A program made the position numbers and the translations under genes. DNA of 64,000 bases, from the NCBI GenBank assembly GCA_916700875.1, contig CAKAKS010000013.1, positions 13,044,596 to 13,108,595 of the forward strand. The letters are read 5' to 3'. Shown here piece by piece: positions 1 through 11,200 of the stretch. Source of the DNA: Sebastes aleutianus. Lineage: Eukaryota; Chordata; Actinopteri; Perciformes; Sebastidae. How positions within the stretch are numbered: the first letter of the stretch is position 1; each line of letters starts with the position of its first letter. Under the pieces are notes generated by a model. The model was not told the DNA's origin. It saw nothing but the letters and a program-made list of their open reading frames with translations, and did no database searches.

Positions 1-220
1 AAGACGTTAGGACGTAATTATTTGACTTTTCGACCGCAGCCCCGTGTCCCAGCCTCCTTCCATAGGCCTCGCTTGAAACTGGGACAGTCCAGGACAAACC
101 GGAACGTCTGGTCACCGTAGGTTAACGCTAGTGTTGCGACCTAGAAAAAGAGGAATGTACTCTAATCTGACTTTTACTGACACTACACTACAATTTGATT
201 TATGTTATTTTCGAGAAGTC

Positions 221-309
221 AGTTCAGAGTGATGTGATGTCATCAGCCAGCGCAATGTTGTTATCGCAAGGTCAAAGTTCAGAGTGTGATGATGTCATCA
301 GTCAGCGCA
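221..309. repeat. Two 34-bp near-identical direct repeats (55-bp period)
   Basis: Copies at 221-254 and 276-309 share the core TGATGTCATCA, which resembles a CRE/ATF site, followed by CAGCGCA. No gene is visible in the surrounding bases 1-430. Confidence 0.6.
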
Positions 310-429
310 GTAGCGATTAGAAAACGTGCTTGTTGTTTACGTATGTGTGCGAGCGGTTCTGATTGCTTCGTGTAAAGATAACTTCAACAGAACTGGGAAG
401 AATAAAAGTTGCCAAAAGGAAGACGGAGT

Positions 430-740
430 CATGTCTCTTTAAGGGTTCAACATTAGCAGTTAGCCACACAACAGCTGGCCGAAGCTAACAGCGGCTAATT
501 AGCTGGTCAGCATCGGAGCTAACCAAGCGTGCCGTTCCGTTAAACATTATTAAAGTGTTTACCTGAGTGTGTGCGGGTTCACTCTTCTTCTTCTTCTTCT
601 TCTTCTTCTTCTTCTTCTTCTTCTTCTTCTTCTTCTTCTTCTTCTTCTTCTTCTTCTTCTTCTTCTTCTTCTTCTTCTTCTTCTTCTTCTTCTTCTTCTT
701 CTTCTTCTTCTTCTTCTTCTTCAGCTGCAGCCTCTCAGAC
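430..740 (-). pseudogene. Reverse-orientation diverged copy of the cluster's zinc-finger exon 1 and intron 1 start
   Basis: Read on the minus strand, the bases just below 583 give GTGAACCCGCACACACTCAG followed by GTAAACACTTTAATAATG. This is the exon 1 / intron 1 junction seen in all four + strand genes (exon end at 7789, 20008, 32826, 56370). The following GTTAGC-rich intron sequence and the TTCGGCC...TGTGTGGCTAACTGC block also match down to about 450. On this copy the exon side is interrupted by the (TTC)n tract at 583-722. No exon 2 is reached before the window edge. It could be the 5' end of a fifth, divergently oriented gene or a detached fragment. The ETS-site pair of the other copies is not recognisable. 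Confidence 0.7.
583..722. repeat. (TTC)n / (GAA)n microsatellite, about 46 units
   Basis: This is an uninterrupted TTC trinucleotide run of about 140 bp. Poly-Ser, poly-Leu, poly-Phe and poly-Lys open frames here are artefacts of the repeat. On the minus strand it is (GAA)n inside the exon 1-like segment. Confidence 0.97.
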
Positions 741-947
741 GGCCATTGTCGAGAAGGGAACACGCAAATTGTGATATCTGAGCTGAGTTCTGCAAAAACT
801 TACAACAACTCTCGCGATACTTGCTGCTTCCCTCCCGTCCAGCCACCAATATCGGCCAAATTCCAGTCCGGCCCCTCCACCCTCCCACACCGTGGTGGAG
901 TGCACTCCGTTTGTAGTCACACTCACAGCTCAATGAAGCACCCTTCT

Positions 948-1640
948 TTAAAGGGACTATTTGTAACTTTCAGAAATGCTTCTTAACAGCGACACCTGTG
1001 GCCGTGAAATCAACGAAAGTCAGCGTCGGGCTCGCGCTTGCTCGCTCTCAATATACCTGAACGAGCATCACTCAAAACAGTGAGGCGACACAAGTCAGCT
1101 AAAACCACAATATCACTCTATATTTCAGCTGCTTGGCAGTAATGTTAGCTGACCAGACGAAGGTCTCTCCATGAACATGATTTAGATCTGATCCTAGTGT
1201 TGGCTTTTCCTGCCTAAGTGCAGGCTGAGGCAGCGGGGCTCTCCAGCGTGTCTCCCTGCTCTCTCCGCCCGCAGCCGGAGAGAGCAGAGGAGACACCTGC
1301 ACCCGGTCGGTAACGAGAAGACAACGTAAATCTCTGTAGAGCTCCGTTACTTCCCAAGACACGGGAAACCTCTGTTGGTCTGGAGGAGCTGCAGCAGTTA
1401 TTTCTGCACAAACGTCCCCTGTACATTCACTAGATATTCACAGAGCTAAACTAACTCTTCTGCAGTGTGGAGTGAACGCGCGTTCACGTCTAGAGGTGGA
1501 GCGAGCTGAGCTGTCTGAGTGAAGGCGAGCAGGCAGAGGAGGAGGGTACAGCGGCTACACGCGAACGCGCATATGCGAGCGCGCATGTGTGACGACCCGC
1601 TACATTTATGCGCGTACAAAGTTACAAATAGTCCCTTTAA
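948..1640. mobile_element. TTAA-target non-autonomous DNA element, copy 1
   Basis: The element begins TTAAAGGGACTATTTGTAAC and ends GTTACAAATAGTCCCTTTAA, so it has inverted termini and a TTAA target duplication. The duplicated block at 50552-50555 is an empty site with a single TTAA, which proves precise insertion. Relatives lie at 52746-53443, 53725-54234 and 54423-55059. TTAA targets fit piggyBac or Kolobok; I cannot decide which. No transposase is present. Confidence 0.9.
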
Positions 1641-1708
1641 GGTGGAGGGGATCAATACAGCAACCACTTCGGGACGAACTTCCCTCTCTCCAGCAAGGAA
1701 ATAAATAT

Positions 1709-1755
1709 CAGAATCAGAATTACTTTATTGATCCCCTTGGGGGAATTGAGCTACG
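1709..1755 (-). repeat. LINE-type 3' tail
   Basis: On the minus strand this reads as a GGGGATCAATAAAGTA-type end, which is common at 3' termini of fish Rex/Babar-like LINEs. The same tail is in the duplicate at about 50628-50680, so it predates the duplication. No coding remnant is recognisable next to it. Confidence 0.45.
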
Positions 1756-2030
1756 TTTTGCTCCCATCCTAGAATATAAATATAAATATATAAAAATAGA
1801 GAAATCATAAGAAAAATATAAATAAGAAATATATATAACAGTGCAAATAATAATGCTGAAAAATAGGATCTATGCAAATAACATAAATGCATGGATTTAT
1901 AGGAATGCAAGAATATTGTGAAATAAGAATATTATTTTAAATGTACTGTATAAATAAATGCAGTGTTAATGCCAAAGTAAACCAGATTATTGCACAGCTG
2001 ATTTACTGCTTTACTTGCACGGTTAAGTCA

Positions 2031-3069
2031 TGTGTTGGAAATTTTCCTGATACCTTGCTAGATGAGAACTGTCAATAAAGATACTGGAACAATAAACGTC
2101 TTTGTCTTATTTATCGTTGCAGTCAATGGTTGTTCAGCAAAACACACAGAGCATAAACAGTTGCAAGTCTGTTCTGGTGACTAACAACCCAGAAATGTAT
2201 TGAGGCTTCCATTTTATCCTAACAAGCAGGATGCGGTTACTTAGCTTACAGAAGTGAGTCGTACGTTTTTAAGAAACTCAGGCTTACTGTAGAAGTAATT
2301 CTCTTAAAAACATGTAAAAGTGTGCTAAACAATGATAGAGAATATTGATCATATAACCATGTTGAATTATTGACAAGCATATAATCATAGTTATTGTCGT
2401 GATGTTTGTAGCTCCTAGTAATGTCCCTTCATGACCCTGGCTTCATCCTGCAGCTGTTGATGAATCCTCATGAGGCCTTCTAAGAGGTAATTCATAACTG
2501 TGATATGTCTGGAAAGGTCCTTAATTCCCATAGCTCCTTATTTGACTAGAATTACAGCTCGTACCAACAACAGGTGGCAATTATCTTTTAAAAAATAGAC
2601 GCAATTACCGGACACCAATATAATCAAGAGAACTCAGAAATGTTATCAAGCCCCTCTGTCTAGTATATAAGGCTATGATGTTAACCCCGAAGTAAGTCGT
2701 GTTCGGAACGGCTCAGGTTTTGGTTGTGTCTCTTTCTGCCATTATTGAACACAATAAAAACTCTGCTTTTTGCATCATACTTGGACTGTCTCCAGAGAGT
2801 TATTTGAGTATCCTATGTTGACTTTTTGATGCCTTGGACATTGAGTTTTTGAAGAAAGTTGATCAGGGGTCTCAGACACTTTAGGCCTGAGGCCTGATAT
2901 ATCCTGCTTCTACAGTACCTGAAACTAGTCTAGACCTGTCTGCAAGACAGGTGTGAAAACAAAAATACACATACAGTACATGATCAAAAGGCAAACAGTG
3001 CTTCTGGGGGTGCTTTCGGGGTCAGTTCACCACATTTCCATTACAGGAGAACAAAGTCAACATGTTACA
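2031..3069 (+). mobile_element. Solo-LTR-like insertion with TAAGTCA target duplication
   Basis: The insert starts TGTGTTGG and ends GTTACA (5'-TG...CA-3'). It is flanked by TAAGTCA at 2024-2030 and 3070-3076. The duplicate block has one TAAGTCA at 50936-50942 and no insert. Internally there is a TATATAAGG box near 2661 followed by AATAAA at about 2753, an order expected for U3-R-U5. The 1,039-bp length and TG/CA ends fit a solitary LTR of an LTR retrotransposon or endogenous retrovirus. The family is unknown and no internal gene remains. Confidence 0.65.
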
Positions 3070-3579
3070 TAAGTCAGTATATTTTCCATTACAGTCAGTA
3101 TTGCACAGTTAAAGATATAATACATTACGGGGTTATAGCTCCTGATAGGGGTAAAAATAATAAATATATGTTGTGTGTTATATATATACGTTCATACTGT
3201 ATACATACATACATACAATATACAACAATTTACAATCCAATGAACATGTCTACCATTTTCTAGTCTAAATAAGGGTATATTTGATCCTAAATACAATCTA
3301 TTTACTTTATGTTGTTGACGTCTGTATCACAATAAAGTAGAATAAATTAAATACCTCTTAGTTTGAGCAGTTTACAATAAATTTTTGTACCAGTAGTCGC
3401 ACAGAACTTGCCTTTGGATCGTGTTCCATGACGAACACAAAACGGCATTGTACGTCGTCAGTAAGGTCAGCTGGTCACGTCGGCATCGTTGCAGGCTCGT
3501 TCTTGGAGGGTTTTATAAGCCACTTCCACTCCCCAGGGATTGGTTTGGAATGGCACTTAATACGGCGGACCCTCCACCG

Positions 3580-3582
<3 letters not shown>

Positions 3583-3611
<29 letters not shown>

Positions 3612-3612
3612 C

Positions 3613-3651
<39 letters not shown>
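3583..3651. repeat. (AT)n then (TG)n microsatellites
   Basis: AT dinucleotides run from 3583 to about 3610 and TG dinucleotides from 3619 to 3651. The tract falls where copy A loses similarity with copy B. Confidence 0.95.
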
Positions 3652-3655
<4 letters not shown>

Positions 3656-4100
3656 CCTGCTATAATGCATCTGTGAATAGGTCTACTGATTACATTAGAA
3701 TAAGTGAAATTGGCCATTAGGGCAAACATTTCCTGTGGAGAAAAACTGGCTTAATTCGATAGTGTAGGTCTGACACTGTGAACTCTGCAATTTATCCTCC
3801 AGCACAGTGGTTTTCAAACTCTGAGTTGTGACACACTAGCGGCTTGCAGCATCCGGACAGGTGTGTTGTGGCAAGACTGTAATGGTTGTAATGCAGGGAA
3901 TAAAATGGGATCACACACAGCAGCTAATCCCAAAGTGATTTTAAACAGTTCATTAATCTTAAATGACGTAAGAGACACAATTCTGTGAAATATGTTAAAA
4001 CAGAGCAGTTCAGATGGAGGGTAAATGCAGGCATATTCAGACAGACGGTATGAGGAAAATTATGTTTTTTATTTTTAACATTAAAGCATGTAAACATGTA
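3652..4100. other. No gene seen; possible hAT end
   Basis: No supported gene is visible here. CAGTGGTTTTCAAACT at about 3804 resembles hAT termini such as the one at 13006, but no matching second end was found. Confidence 0.4.
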
Positions 4101-4107
4101 GAAGAAG

Positions 4108-4137
<30 letters not shown>
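4101..4137. repeat. (GAA)n microsatellite
   Basis: About twelve GAA units lie directly left of the long-inverted-repeat element. Confidence 0.95.
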
Positions 4138-4138
<1 letters not shown>

Positions 4139-4986
4139 TTTCGGTCTGGGTATCATCGGATATTCCGTTTTTCCTTTGGAATTCAGAAAGGAAAAAACGT
4201 TTTTTTATTTTTTCGTTTCAAACCAAAAACGAGAAAACGGCCGTTTTCTCGTTTTTCGTTTCTGAATCAAAAAATGAAAAACGAACCCAAACCGGGCCGT
4301 TTGTTTGTTTTTGCGAATTCCTTTTCTCATTATTCGTTTTGAATTGAAGAACGGAAGTCACGTGGGTTTTTCGTTTTTTCGTTTTAAACCACAAACGAAA
4401 AACGGAATCACGTGGTGCTCTGTTTGTTTTTTGTTTCCAAACGAAAAACGAAAAAAACAAATTAAAAAAACGATCCGATTTAGTTTCTTCAAGTTTCTTT
4501 CTGTCATTTTCTGTTTTGAATCGAGGAGCGGAGAACGGCAGTCACGTGACCAGGAAGTGAAGGCAAACATGTCAAAATAAAAGCCAAGAAGATAGTTTGG
4601 TCATTCTATAAAAGTGTAACATTATTTAAGAACAGGATCAAAGTAACAGTAGAAGATAAATAGGCTAAATAAATACACAAATAAGTATATACATAGATAT
4701 TTTTTTGTTTTGTTATTTTCATTAACACATGAATGTCTTTTATCCAAAAAGTGTGTGATAAATTACAGGGAGGGTCTCTACAGATGTTATACAACAGAGA
4801 GGGTCTCTACAGATGTTATACAGAACTCTCACATAATTGACAATTTTCTCTCTCACACCCTTACTATGGGCTGTTTCTTTATGTCGGCAGGTGAGAAGCA
4901 CTATGTGGCTACTCCTTTCAACACACATGACACTTCCACCTGATCCCTTCACTCCATTAGGAAGACTGTAGCCGAGTAGTTCTATA

Positions 4987-5272
4987 TCGTGATAATGCTG
5001 ATTTTTCAACCAGCGATTATGACATTAATGCCAGCTAGACAGAATAAAGCTCTGTCTGTCATGACAATACTGTACTGGACTGAAGGCCACTCCATCACTC
5101 TAGATACTGTAGATTTAACAGATACCTGCTGTCTTCAGACGGCTGTAAAGAGTCACCCGAGTAAAGGAAAGGCTTTCAGTACAGTTCTATTGTCATGACA
5201 GACAGAGCTTTATTCTGTCTAGCTGGCATTAATGTCATAACCACTGGTTGAAAAATCAGCCTTATCATGATG
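4987..5272. mobile_element. Palindromic MITE
   Basis: The arms 4987-5069 and 5189-5272 are inverted copies (CTGATTTTTCAACCAG..., GACATTAATGCCAGCTAGAC...) around a 120-bp centre. It lies within the long-inverted-repeat element. No coding capacity. Confidence 0.82.
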
Positions 5273-5686
5273 TCGAACAAATTAACTAAATTACATATAC
5301 TACCAAACAGACTAGAAATGATTGAAAAGCATCATAAACCACCAAACAGAACACAGAAAGTTAGTGATTTCAGTTTTTTAATGAACTCAGGCTAATTAAT
5401 CCTCATATTAGACTATGATGTCTGAAGGTTGGCAAACATGCTGATCAACCATACTTCTCTATCATTGACCATGATTATTGACTTGACTTTTCATCTATAA
5501 ATGCGTCAAAATTGAAAATTTGACTGAAAAGAAAATCCTTGTGGATTGAGGAGTGGTGACCTCTGACCCCTACGGTGGGTAACGTCACAGAAGGCCCACT
5601 CATAAAATGCACTGACTTCACTGGTACCGAATCTCCCTCCAAACTAAATTGTAAAGCTGACGGCCCCTCAATATGAACTGATCAAT

Positions 5687-7020
5687 ACAATCAAACTTTA
5701 TTGTCCACCAGGGTGGATTTTTCTCTTCGGCTCACAAAACACAGAAAACAACAGACAGCAGTTAGTAAAAAACAGAGACAGGTTATGTTACACATTAAAA
5801 ACAGTTCATGTCAGTGTCTGTGGCTCAGATCTGCTCAGTCACTGTGTTGAGTTAAGAGTATTGATGGCATTTGGGATGAAAGACTTTTTAAACACATGTT
5901 TAGTTGCCAGAGGGGCTCTATAGTGCCTCCCGACTGGCTGCAGAGAGGATGGGAGCTATCTGCCAGGATGCTCCTCGCTTTCTTCCTCGTCCTTTCTGTA
6001 AAAAGTTGAGTCAAGGGCTTTTGGGGTTTACCACCTATTTTGCCTGCCATTGACACAATCCTAGACAGTTTATTCTTCTATCTACAGTGTAGGTGACCGT
6101 ACCAGGCAGGAAGGTTAAAGGTTAAAATCCTCTCAACAATAGTTTTGTACACTAATTCTAAAATCTGCTGGCTGACACCGAGGCCACTAAGTTTCCTTAG
6201 AAGATAAAGTCGCTGTGAGCATCTCTTGAAAATATACTCTGTATTTACAGAGAAGCTCACCTGGGTGTCCAGGACTGTACCGAGGTATTTAAAGTGTCCC
6301 ACAGTTTCAACATGTTGGCCATCAAGTGAAACTGGCTCTGTGATCAAATGTTGTTTTGTGCAGCACATGATTAATTCTTTCGTCTCGGCCACATTGATTT
6401 CTAGCTGGCTAGTGTGACACTGTGTCTGAAGGGCTGTAGTGTGGGCCAGATAGGCAGCTTCACCTAGTGGGCCTGTTTCCTGTAAAAGGCCAACTAAGGC
6501 CATGTCATCCACATACTTAAACAGTCTAAAATGTTTCTCATTGGTCATAAATTCATTAGTAAAAAGAGAGAATAGCACAGAGGAAAGAACACAGCCTTGT
6601 GGGCAGCCTGTCTGATATGTTCTCCCTGACACAGACCCTCTGATCCACACAACTAACCCTGTGTTGATGTTGAGATCAAGGAGCCTTTTCAGGAGAATAT
6701 GCGTCTTCATTGAGTTAAAAGCTGAGCTAAAATCCACAAATAAAGCTCTGGCATAACCTTTAGGATGCATAAGGTGTTTTGTGGACGGTGTTAAGCAGTC
6801 AGCACAGCGTCGTCTGGGACTCTGTCGCTCTTATTTAAGCGAACTGGAGCAGATCTAGCTTAGTAGCCACTGTGCTGGTCAGATGGCTGGCAAGAACTCG
6901 TTCCATGGTTTTACACAATATGGAGGTTATTGCGATGGGCCAAAGATCATTTGGCTTACTTGCGCCTGGCTTTTTTAGCACAGGCCTAATTATTGTGAAT
7001 TTCCATGATTTTGGCACAGT
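5687..7020 (-). pseudogene. 5'-truncated LINE reverse transcriptase fragment (Rex/L2-like)
   Basis: Minus-strand frames give non-LTR reverse transcriptase pieces in order. The first (7017-6835) has a PKSWKFTIIRPVLKK block and the ITSILCKTMERVL motif. The second (6770-6078) has FVDFSSAFNS, the PQGCVLSSVLFSLFTNEF block and the catalytic box YVDDMAL, followed by a KYLGTVLD thumb motif. The third (6056-5835) is the C-terminal HPLCSQSG region. The 3' end is at about 5687 with a GGACAATAAAGTTTGATTG tail. Stops and frame changes separate the pieces, and the endonuclease is missing. It lies inside the foldback-type element. Confidence 0.85.
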
Positions 7021-7595
7021 GTAGGTGTCTAGGATATATAATTAATTAGGCTTTTTTAGGTACAGTATGCATTTATTTAGCCTATTTATCTTCTACTGTT
7101 ACCTCGATCATGTGCTTAAATAATGTTACACTTTTATAATATGACCAAACTATCTTCTTGGCTTTTATTTTGACATGTTTGCCTTCACTTCCTGGTCACG
7201 TGACTGCCGTTCTCCGCTCTTCGATTCAAAACAGAAAATGACAGAAAGAAACTTGAAGAAACTAAATCGGATCGTTTTTTTAATTTGTTTTTTTCGTTTT
7301 TCGTTTGGAAACAAAAAACAAACAGAGCACCACGTGATTCCGTTTTTCGTTTGTGGTTTAAAACGAAAAACCCACGTGACTTCCGTTCTTCAATTCAAAA
7401 CGAATAATGAGAAAAGGAATTCGCAAAAACAAACAAACGGCCCGGTTTGGGTTCGTTTTTCATTTTTTGATTCAGAAACGAAAAACGAGAAAACGGCCGT
7501 TTTCTCGTTTTTGGTTTAAAACGAAAAAATAAAAAAACGTTTTTTCCTTTCTGAATTCCAAAGGAAAAACGGAATATCCGATGATACCCAGACCG

Positions 7596-7789
7596 TTTCC
7601 CTCCTGACCTCCAGGTGGCGACTTTCTTTCACTTTAAAGTGAAAAACCAGACCGGAAGTACTTGTAACCGGAAGTGTAGTTGTCGCGTTGTGATCTCTGG
7701 TTGACGGCGGGATAGTTGTTTCGTTAGCTGACGAACATCTTTGTCCATTTCGAGGCGACAGAGCTGCAGGTGAACCCGCACACACGCAG
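7596..7789 (+). promoter_or_regulatory. Zinc-finger gene 1 promoter and non-coding exon 1
   Basis: Two ACCGGAAGT ETS/GABP-type sites lie at 7651-7659 and 7667-7675. An 18-bp perfect palindrome TTTCACTTTAAAGTGAAA with an IRF-like half site sits just upstream, and no TATA box is seen. The same block precedes the other three genes. The transcribed part ends ...CGCACACACGCAG at 7789 before a GTAAAC donor. Reading the later coding frame back into exon 1 meets a TGA at 7771-7773, so coding does not begin here. The foldback element ends 55 bp upstream of the first ETS site. Confidence 0.72.
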
Positions 7790-8277
7790 GTAAACACTTT
7801 AATAATGTTTCTTTGAGCCGGAAATCAAAGCGAATATAGCGTTAGCACGCTGGGCTAGCTGCGATGCTAACAGCTAGTTAGCCTGTTAGCTTCGGCCTGC
7901 TGCTGTGTGGCTAACTGCATTTGTAAACAGGAAGTGCGTTTCTCCAAACAGCTGGTCCAAACCTGTCTGTGAACTGTCTCTTTAACCAGATCACACACAT
8001 TGAGGCTTTTCTATGTGGTCTTTGATAGTTTCCATGGAAACCAGAGCATTCCTCAGAGAAGAGCTGCAGCTGTTTTCACGCTAACATGGACCATGTTATC
8101 AGCACTACGTGGATGGGAGTAAAACCAGAGGAGACAGCAGGACCTGAATATCTCTGTGTGCTTTGATTTGTAGTGAGTCCAGGACAACAGAGTCCAGCAG
8201 TCAGAGTGGAGACCTGCTGGATCTCAGAGACCAGGACCAGGAGCCCGTTTCAGAAAGCAGCTTTAACAAACTCTGAG

Positions 8278-11200
8278 ATGGAAAAGTGTTCGGTTCCAGA
8301 ACAGCTGATCAGAGTTTGTTCAATCAAATGTGAGGATGAAAACAGCCTTCATCAATGGAGCTCTGATACTACGATTCACCATGGCAACAGGTAAATAAGA
8401 GGCAGAGCCTCCATCTGAGTCCAGTCCACGTAGAGATATTAATGCATGGATATGCTGACTGTGCACATTTCTCTTTAAAAAAGTCCCAGCAGGGAAAAGT
8501 GTCAATAACACAATAAAGTTGAATTCAGTGTTGTCCATGAATTCATCTTTTAGCAGACTGACATTTCCTAAATGGACGATAAAGTGGTGAATGTGATTGT
8601 TTATTAGACTGTAGCCTACATTACATTTAAATAGATTTATTTTGCTTTAATGTGACGGGACAAAACACAGGAGCAGCAACTGAAGATGAAAAATTTCAAA
8701 TCTATCCATCAGAGACAGAGAGACATGACTGTAAGCTCACAGTGTGATCCGGTAATAATGTGTTTGGTGATTTAAAGGTTAAATAGAGTAGATTTTAAAT
8801 AGTAGACATCTATTTGGATCTTGGCTCAACAGCATTCAGTGACTTTATTTCAGCTACTTCAACAAATGTCGTCAATTTAAACACAGTTCGTGAAATGCTT
8901 AAAACCTGTTCAGACTAACTCCATTCTGCAGCTGCACCACCATCCTGCTCACTCAGAAATATTAATAGATAATCTACAATATTAGTGGAATCATGTTCCA
9001 TCAGTAGGACTAGATAGAGATCATTATTCATTGATCCTACGTGTCTGAGCTTCATACTGATCTTTACTGTTTAAACTGAGATTGCACATTATGTGCAATA
9101 AACATTTAGTGGAACTGCTCTAACAGACTAACAGTTGTCTGTGTTCAGAGTCACAGTGTTATAAAGAAGAAGGACATGCAGAGGTTTTATTCTGAGCTGA
9201 GGGCAACTTGATGCTGTGTGATATTTAAATGTTCAAAGAAATGACTGACAGCACATAAAAGAGTAACTTTAGACAGTCCAGAGTAACAAATTAATATCTG
9301 ACACACAGTAAACCTTCGATACAGACTGAATGAATGAGGAAATAAAACACTATCACACTTTCTGAAACAGAGACCAGGACCAGGAGCACTACAAGAGCAA
9401 AACGGAGGAGGACCAGCAGAACCCGGACCAGTGGAGCAACAAGGTCTCCAGAAGACCAGCAGCAGGCTCATCCTCTGATACCACCAATGTTCAGGTCAGT
9501 GTTCATGAATTCATGGCTTCATAATGACACTAAAGACAAGAGGAATAGTCAATAACTGAATAGATTACTGTTTAAACGACACATAACTGATGTTTTTACC
9601 AATAAAACTGTGTTGAAAAATGACACATGCGCAGGTAGAAGGAAGTTACTGCTTTTATTGTGTAGTCTGAGTAACGTGATGTCATATCCTTTTCAAAACC
9701 AAAACAAAGCCGAAGGTAGAAAGCAGAAAACGGTGGAGGGTCCGCGGGGATACGACCTGCAGCCTCACCAGTGTTTCCTCTATATGCAAGCAGCAGCACC
9801 ACTGATAAAATACGACCGCCCCTGCTGAATGTTTTAAGGAGAGGAGAGGAGAGGGCTCTGTCTTATCTCTTTAGAAAGAAACATTATATTATTTTGCGCT
9901 ACAGACACTTCATATCCAGGTCAATTCACACACCTGTGAGTAAAGCATATAAACAAGAATCTTTGCACTTACCTGATGTCAGCACAACGATTATAACAAC
10001 AAGCACCGGGTAGATGTCAACAATGAAGCATCAATGCTGATCACTGATTCAGGATTTTCATTTGCCGAAGGAAAAGCAGTCATTCAACTTCACTTGAGTG
10101 TCACGTAGTAACGTTACAGACAGCAAACTATAGGGATATTAATCAACCGGGAATATTTGGAGCTTGGGCAGCGAGCGTGACCACCGTAACCGGAGGGGCG
10201 TTTAAACTCTTGGTTAGTAGGCAGCACAGACTCTTCCATTAAATCAGCACATTTCCTCTGTCATTAGAGGCTTCTCCCGCGCGTTTTTTTCAAACAAAAT
10301 GTGTCATGATGAGTCCACGAGTGTTGTTTTTACGCTTTGTGTGGACGGTGCACACGCGCCTCCGTTCGCTCAGCGTCTCCGGGTGGACTCTTCAACCATT
10401 TATCCTTTATAATTTGAGCTATTAGGACTTTCTGCTTGTTGTTAACTAGTAGTGGTGTAACGGACCATAGTTATTCTGTACCACCATAGTGTGAAATGCA
10501 ACTCAATATTGACCGATATTCAGTAAAAATATGCAATCGTGAGATCGGCATTAATGCTTTCTAGTCGCTGATCCCTGATGATTCTGTGAACATCAAATTT
10601 GTGTTGAATTCGGCAGGAGGAGAACTAGTTAATGTTGGCAGCACCAGAGCTACCAGCAACCGTAATGAGGTTCCATTGATTATGATGTGTTGACAACGGT
10701 TACATATTATACCTTTTAACACAACTAACTTAATCAGACTTCTTATATTGTAATTTATTCCATTGATGCTGCTCAGAGGCATCACTGTGACTGGCTTGTC
10801 TGCCGACAGGCAGCACTGAGCTACACGCTACACAGCCAAGAAAGGGCACATACTCCAATTGCCCTGAGGAGCGGGTGATTCCGCAGAAAGAAGAAGGCGG
10901 TGGCTTTGCTGTGCGAAGGCTGGGGGAGGATTCTGTTGACACCGGTCATGGTACAGGTCTTGACCTACAGCGGACCTCTTGGACCAGAGTGCTAGGAGCA
11001 CATCCAGGGACACAATGCCATTGAGGCCTCCAATTACACAGGGGCTGTACAGTGCCTAATTTGTGTTTTTCAGCAAGCAAAGAAAAAACCTGTGATCGTG
11101 AAATGAGTTTAGATTGCCAACCCGTGGCGGGTGTGGGCTTATGGGTGGCATGGACAGGTCAAGGCCGGGATCAGGCTCTGGAAGAGACATGTGCATTGTT

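Larger units (their letters stand above)
850..3585. repeat. Segmental duplicate, copy A (partner 50455-51395)
   Basis: Collinear matches run from the region around 850-947 through 1641-2030 and 3090-3585 to 50455-51395. Shared landmarks are a CACACTCACAGCTCAATGAAG block, an ATTACTTTATTGATCCCC-type tail and a GTTCCATGACGAACAC block. Copy A is about 1.7 kb longer because it carries two insertions (948-1640 and 2031-3069) that are absent from copy B. Copy A lies upstream of zinc-finger gene 1 and copy B upstream of gene 4. Confidence 0.88.
4142..7595. mobile_element. Long-terminal-inverted-repeat (foldback-type) element
   Basis: The left arm (4142 to about 4690) begins CGGTCTGGGTATCATCGG. The right arm (about 7045-7595) is its reverse complement, ending CCGATGATACCCAGACCG. 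Each arm is about 550 bp, very similar, and rich in AAACGAAAAACG-type words and CACGTGAC motifs. A perfect 32-bp palindrome centred on CGGCCG occurs in each arm (4225-4256, 7481-7512). The interior holds a small inverted-repeat MITE and a LINE fragment, and no transposase of its own is recognised. TTT on both sides could be a 3-bp target duplication. Superfamily is unassigned. Confidence 0.82.

Noticed and set aside
485..986. Open frames of poly-Lys, poly-Phe, poly-Leu and poly-Ser
   Set aside because: They are translations of the (TTC)n microsatellite in different frames.
2660..2770. Gene promoter with TATA box and poly(A) signal
   Set aside because: Better explained as the R region of a solo LTR, since it lies in an insertion absent from the duplicate.
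8173..8394. Start of the gene 1 protein at the upstream GTG
   Set aside because: That part is the exon 2 leader in the same frame; an in-frame TGA lies in exon 1 and the first ATG is at 8278. The frame also reads past the GTAAAT donor.
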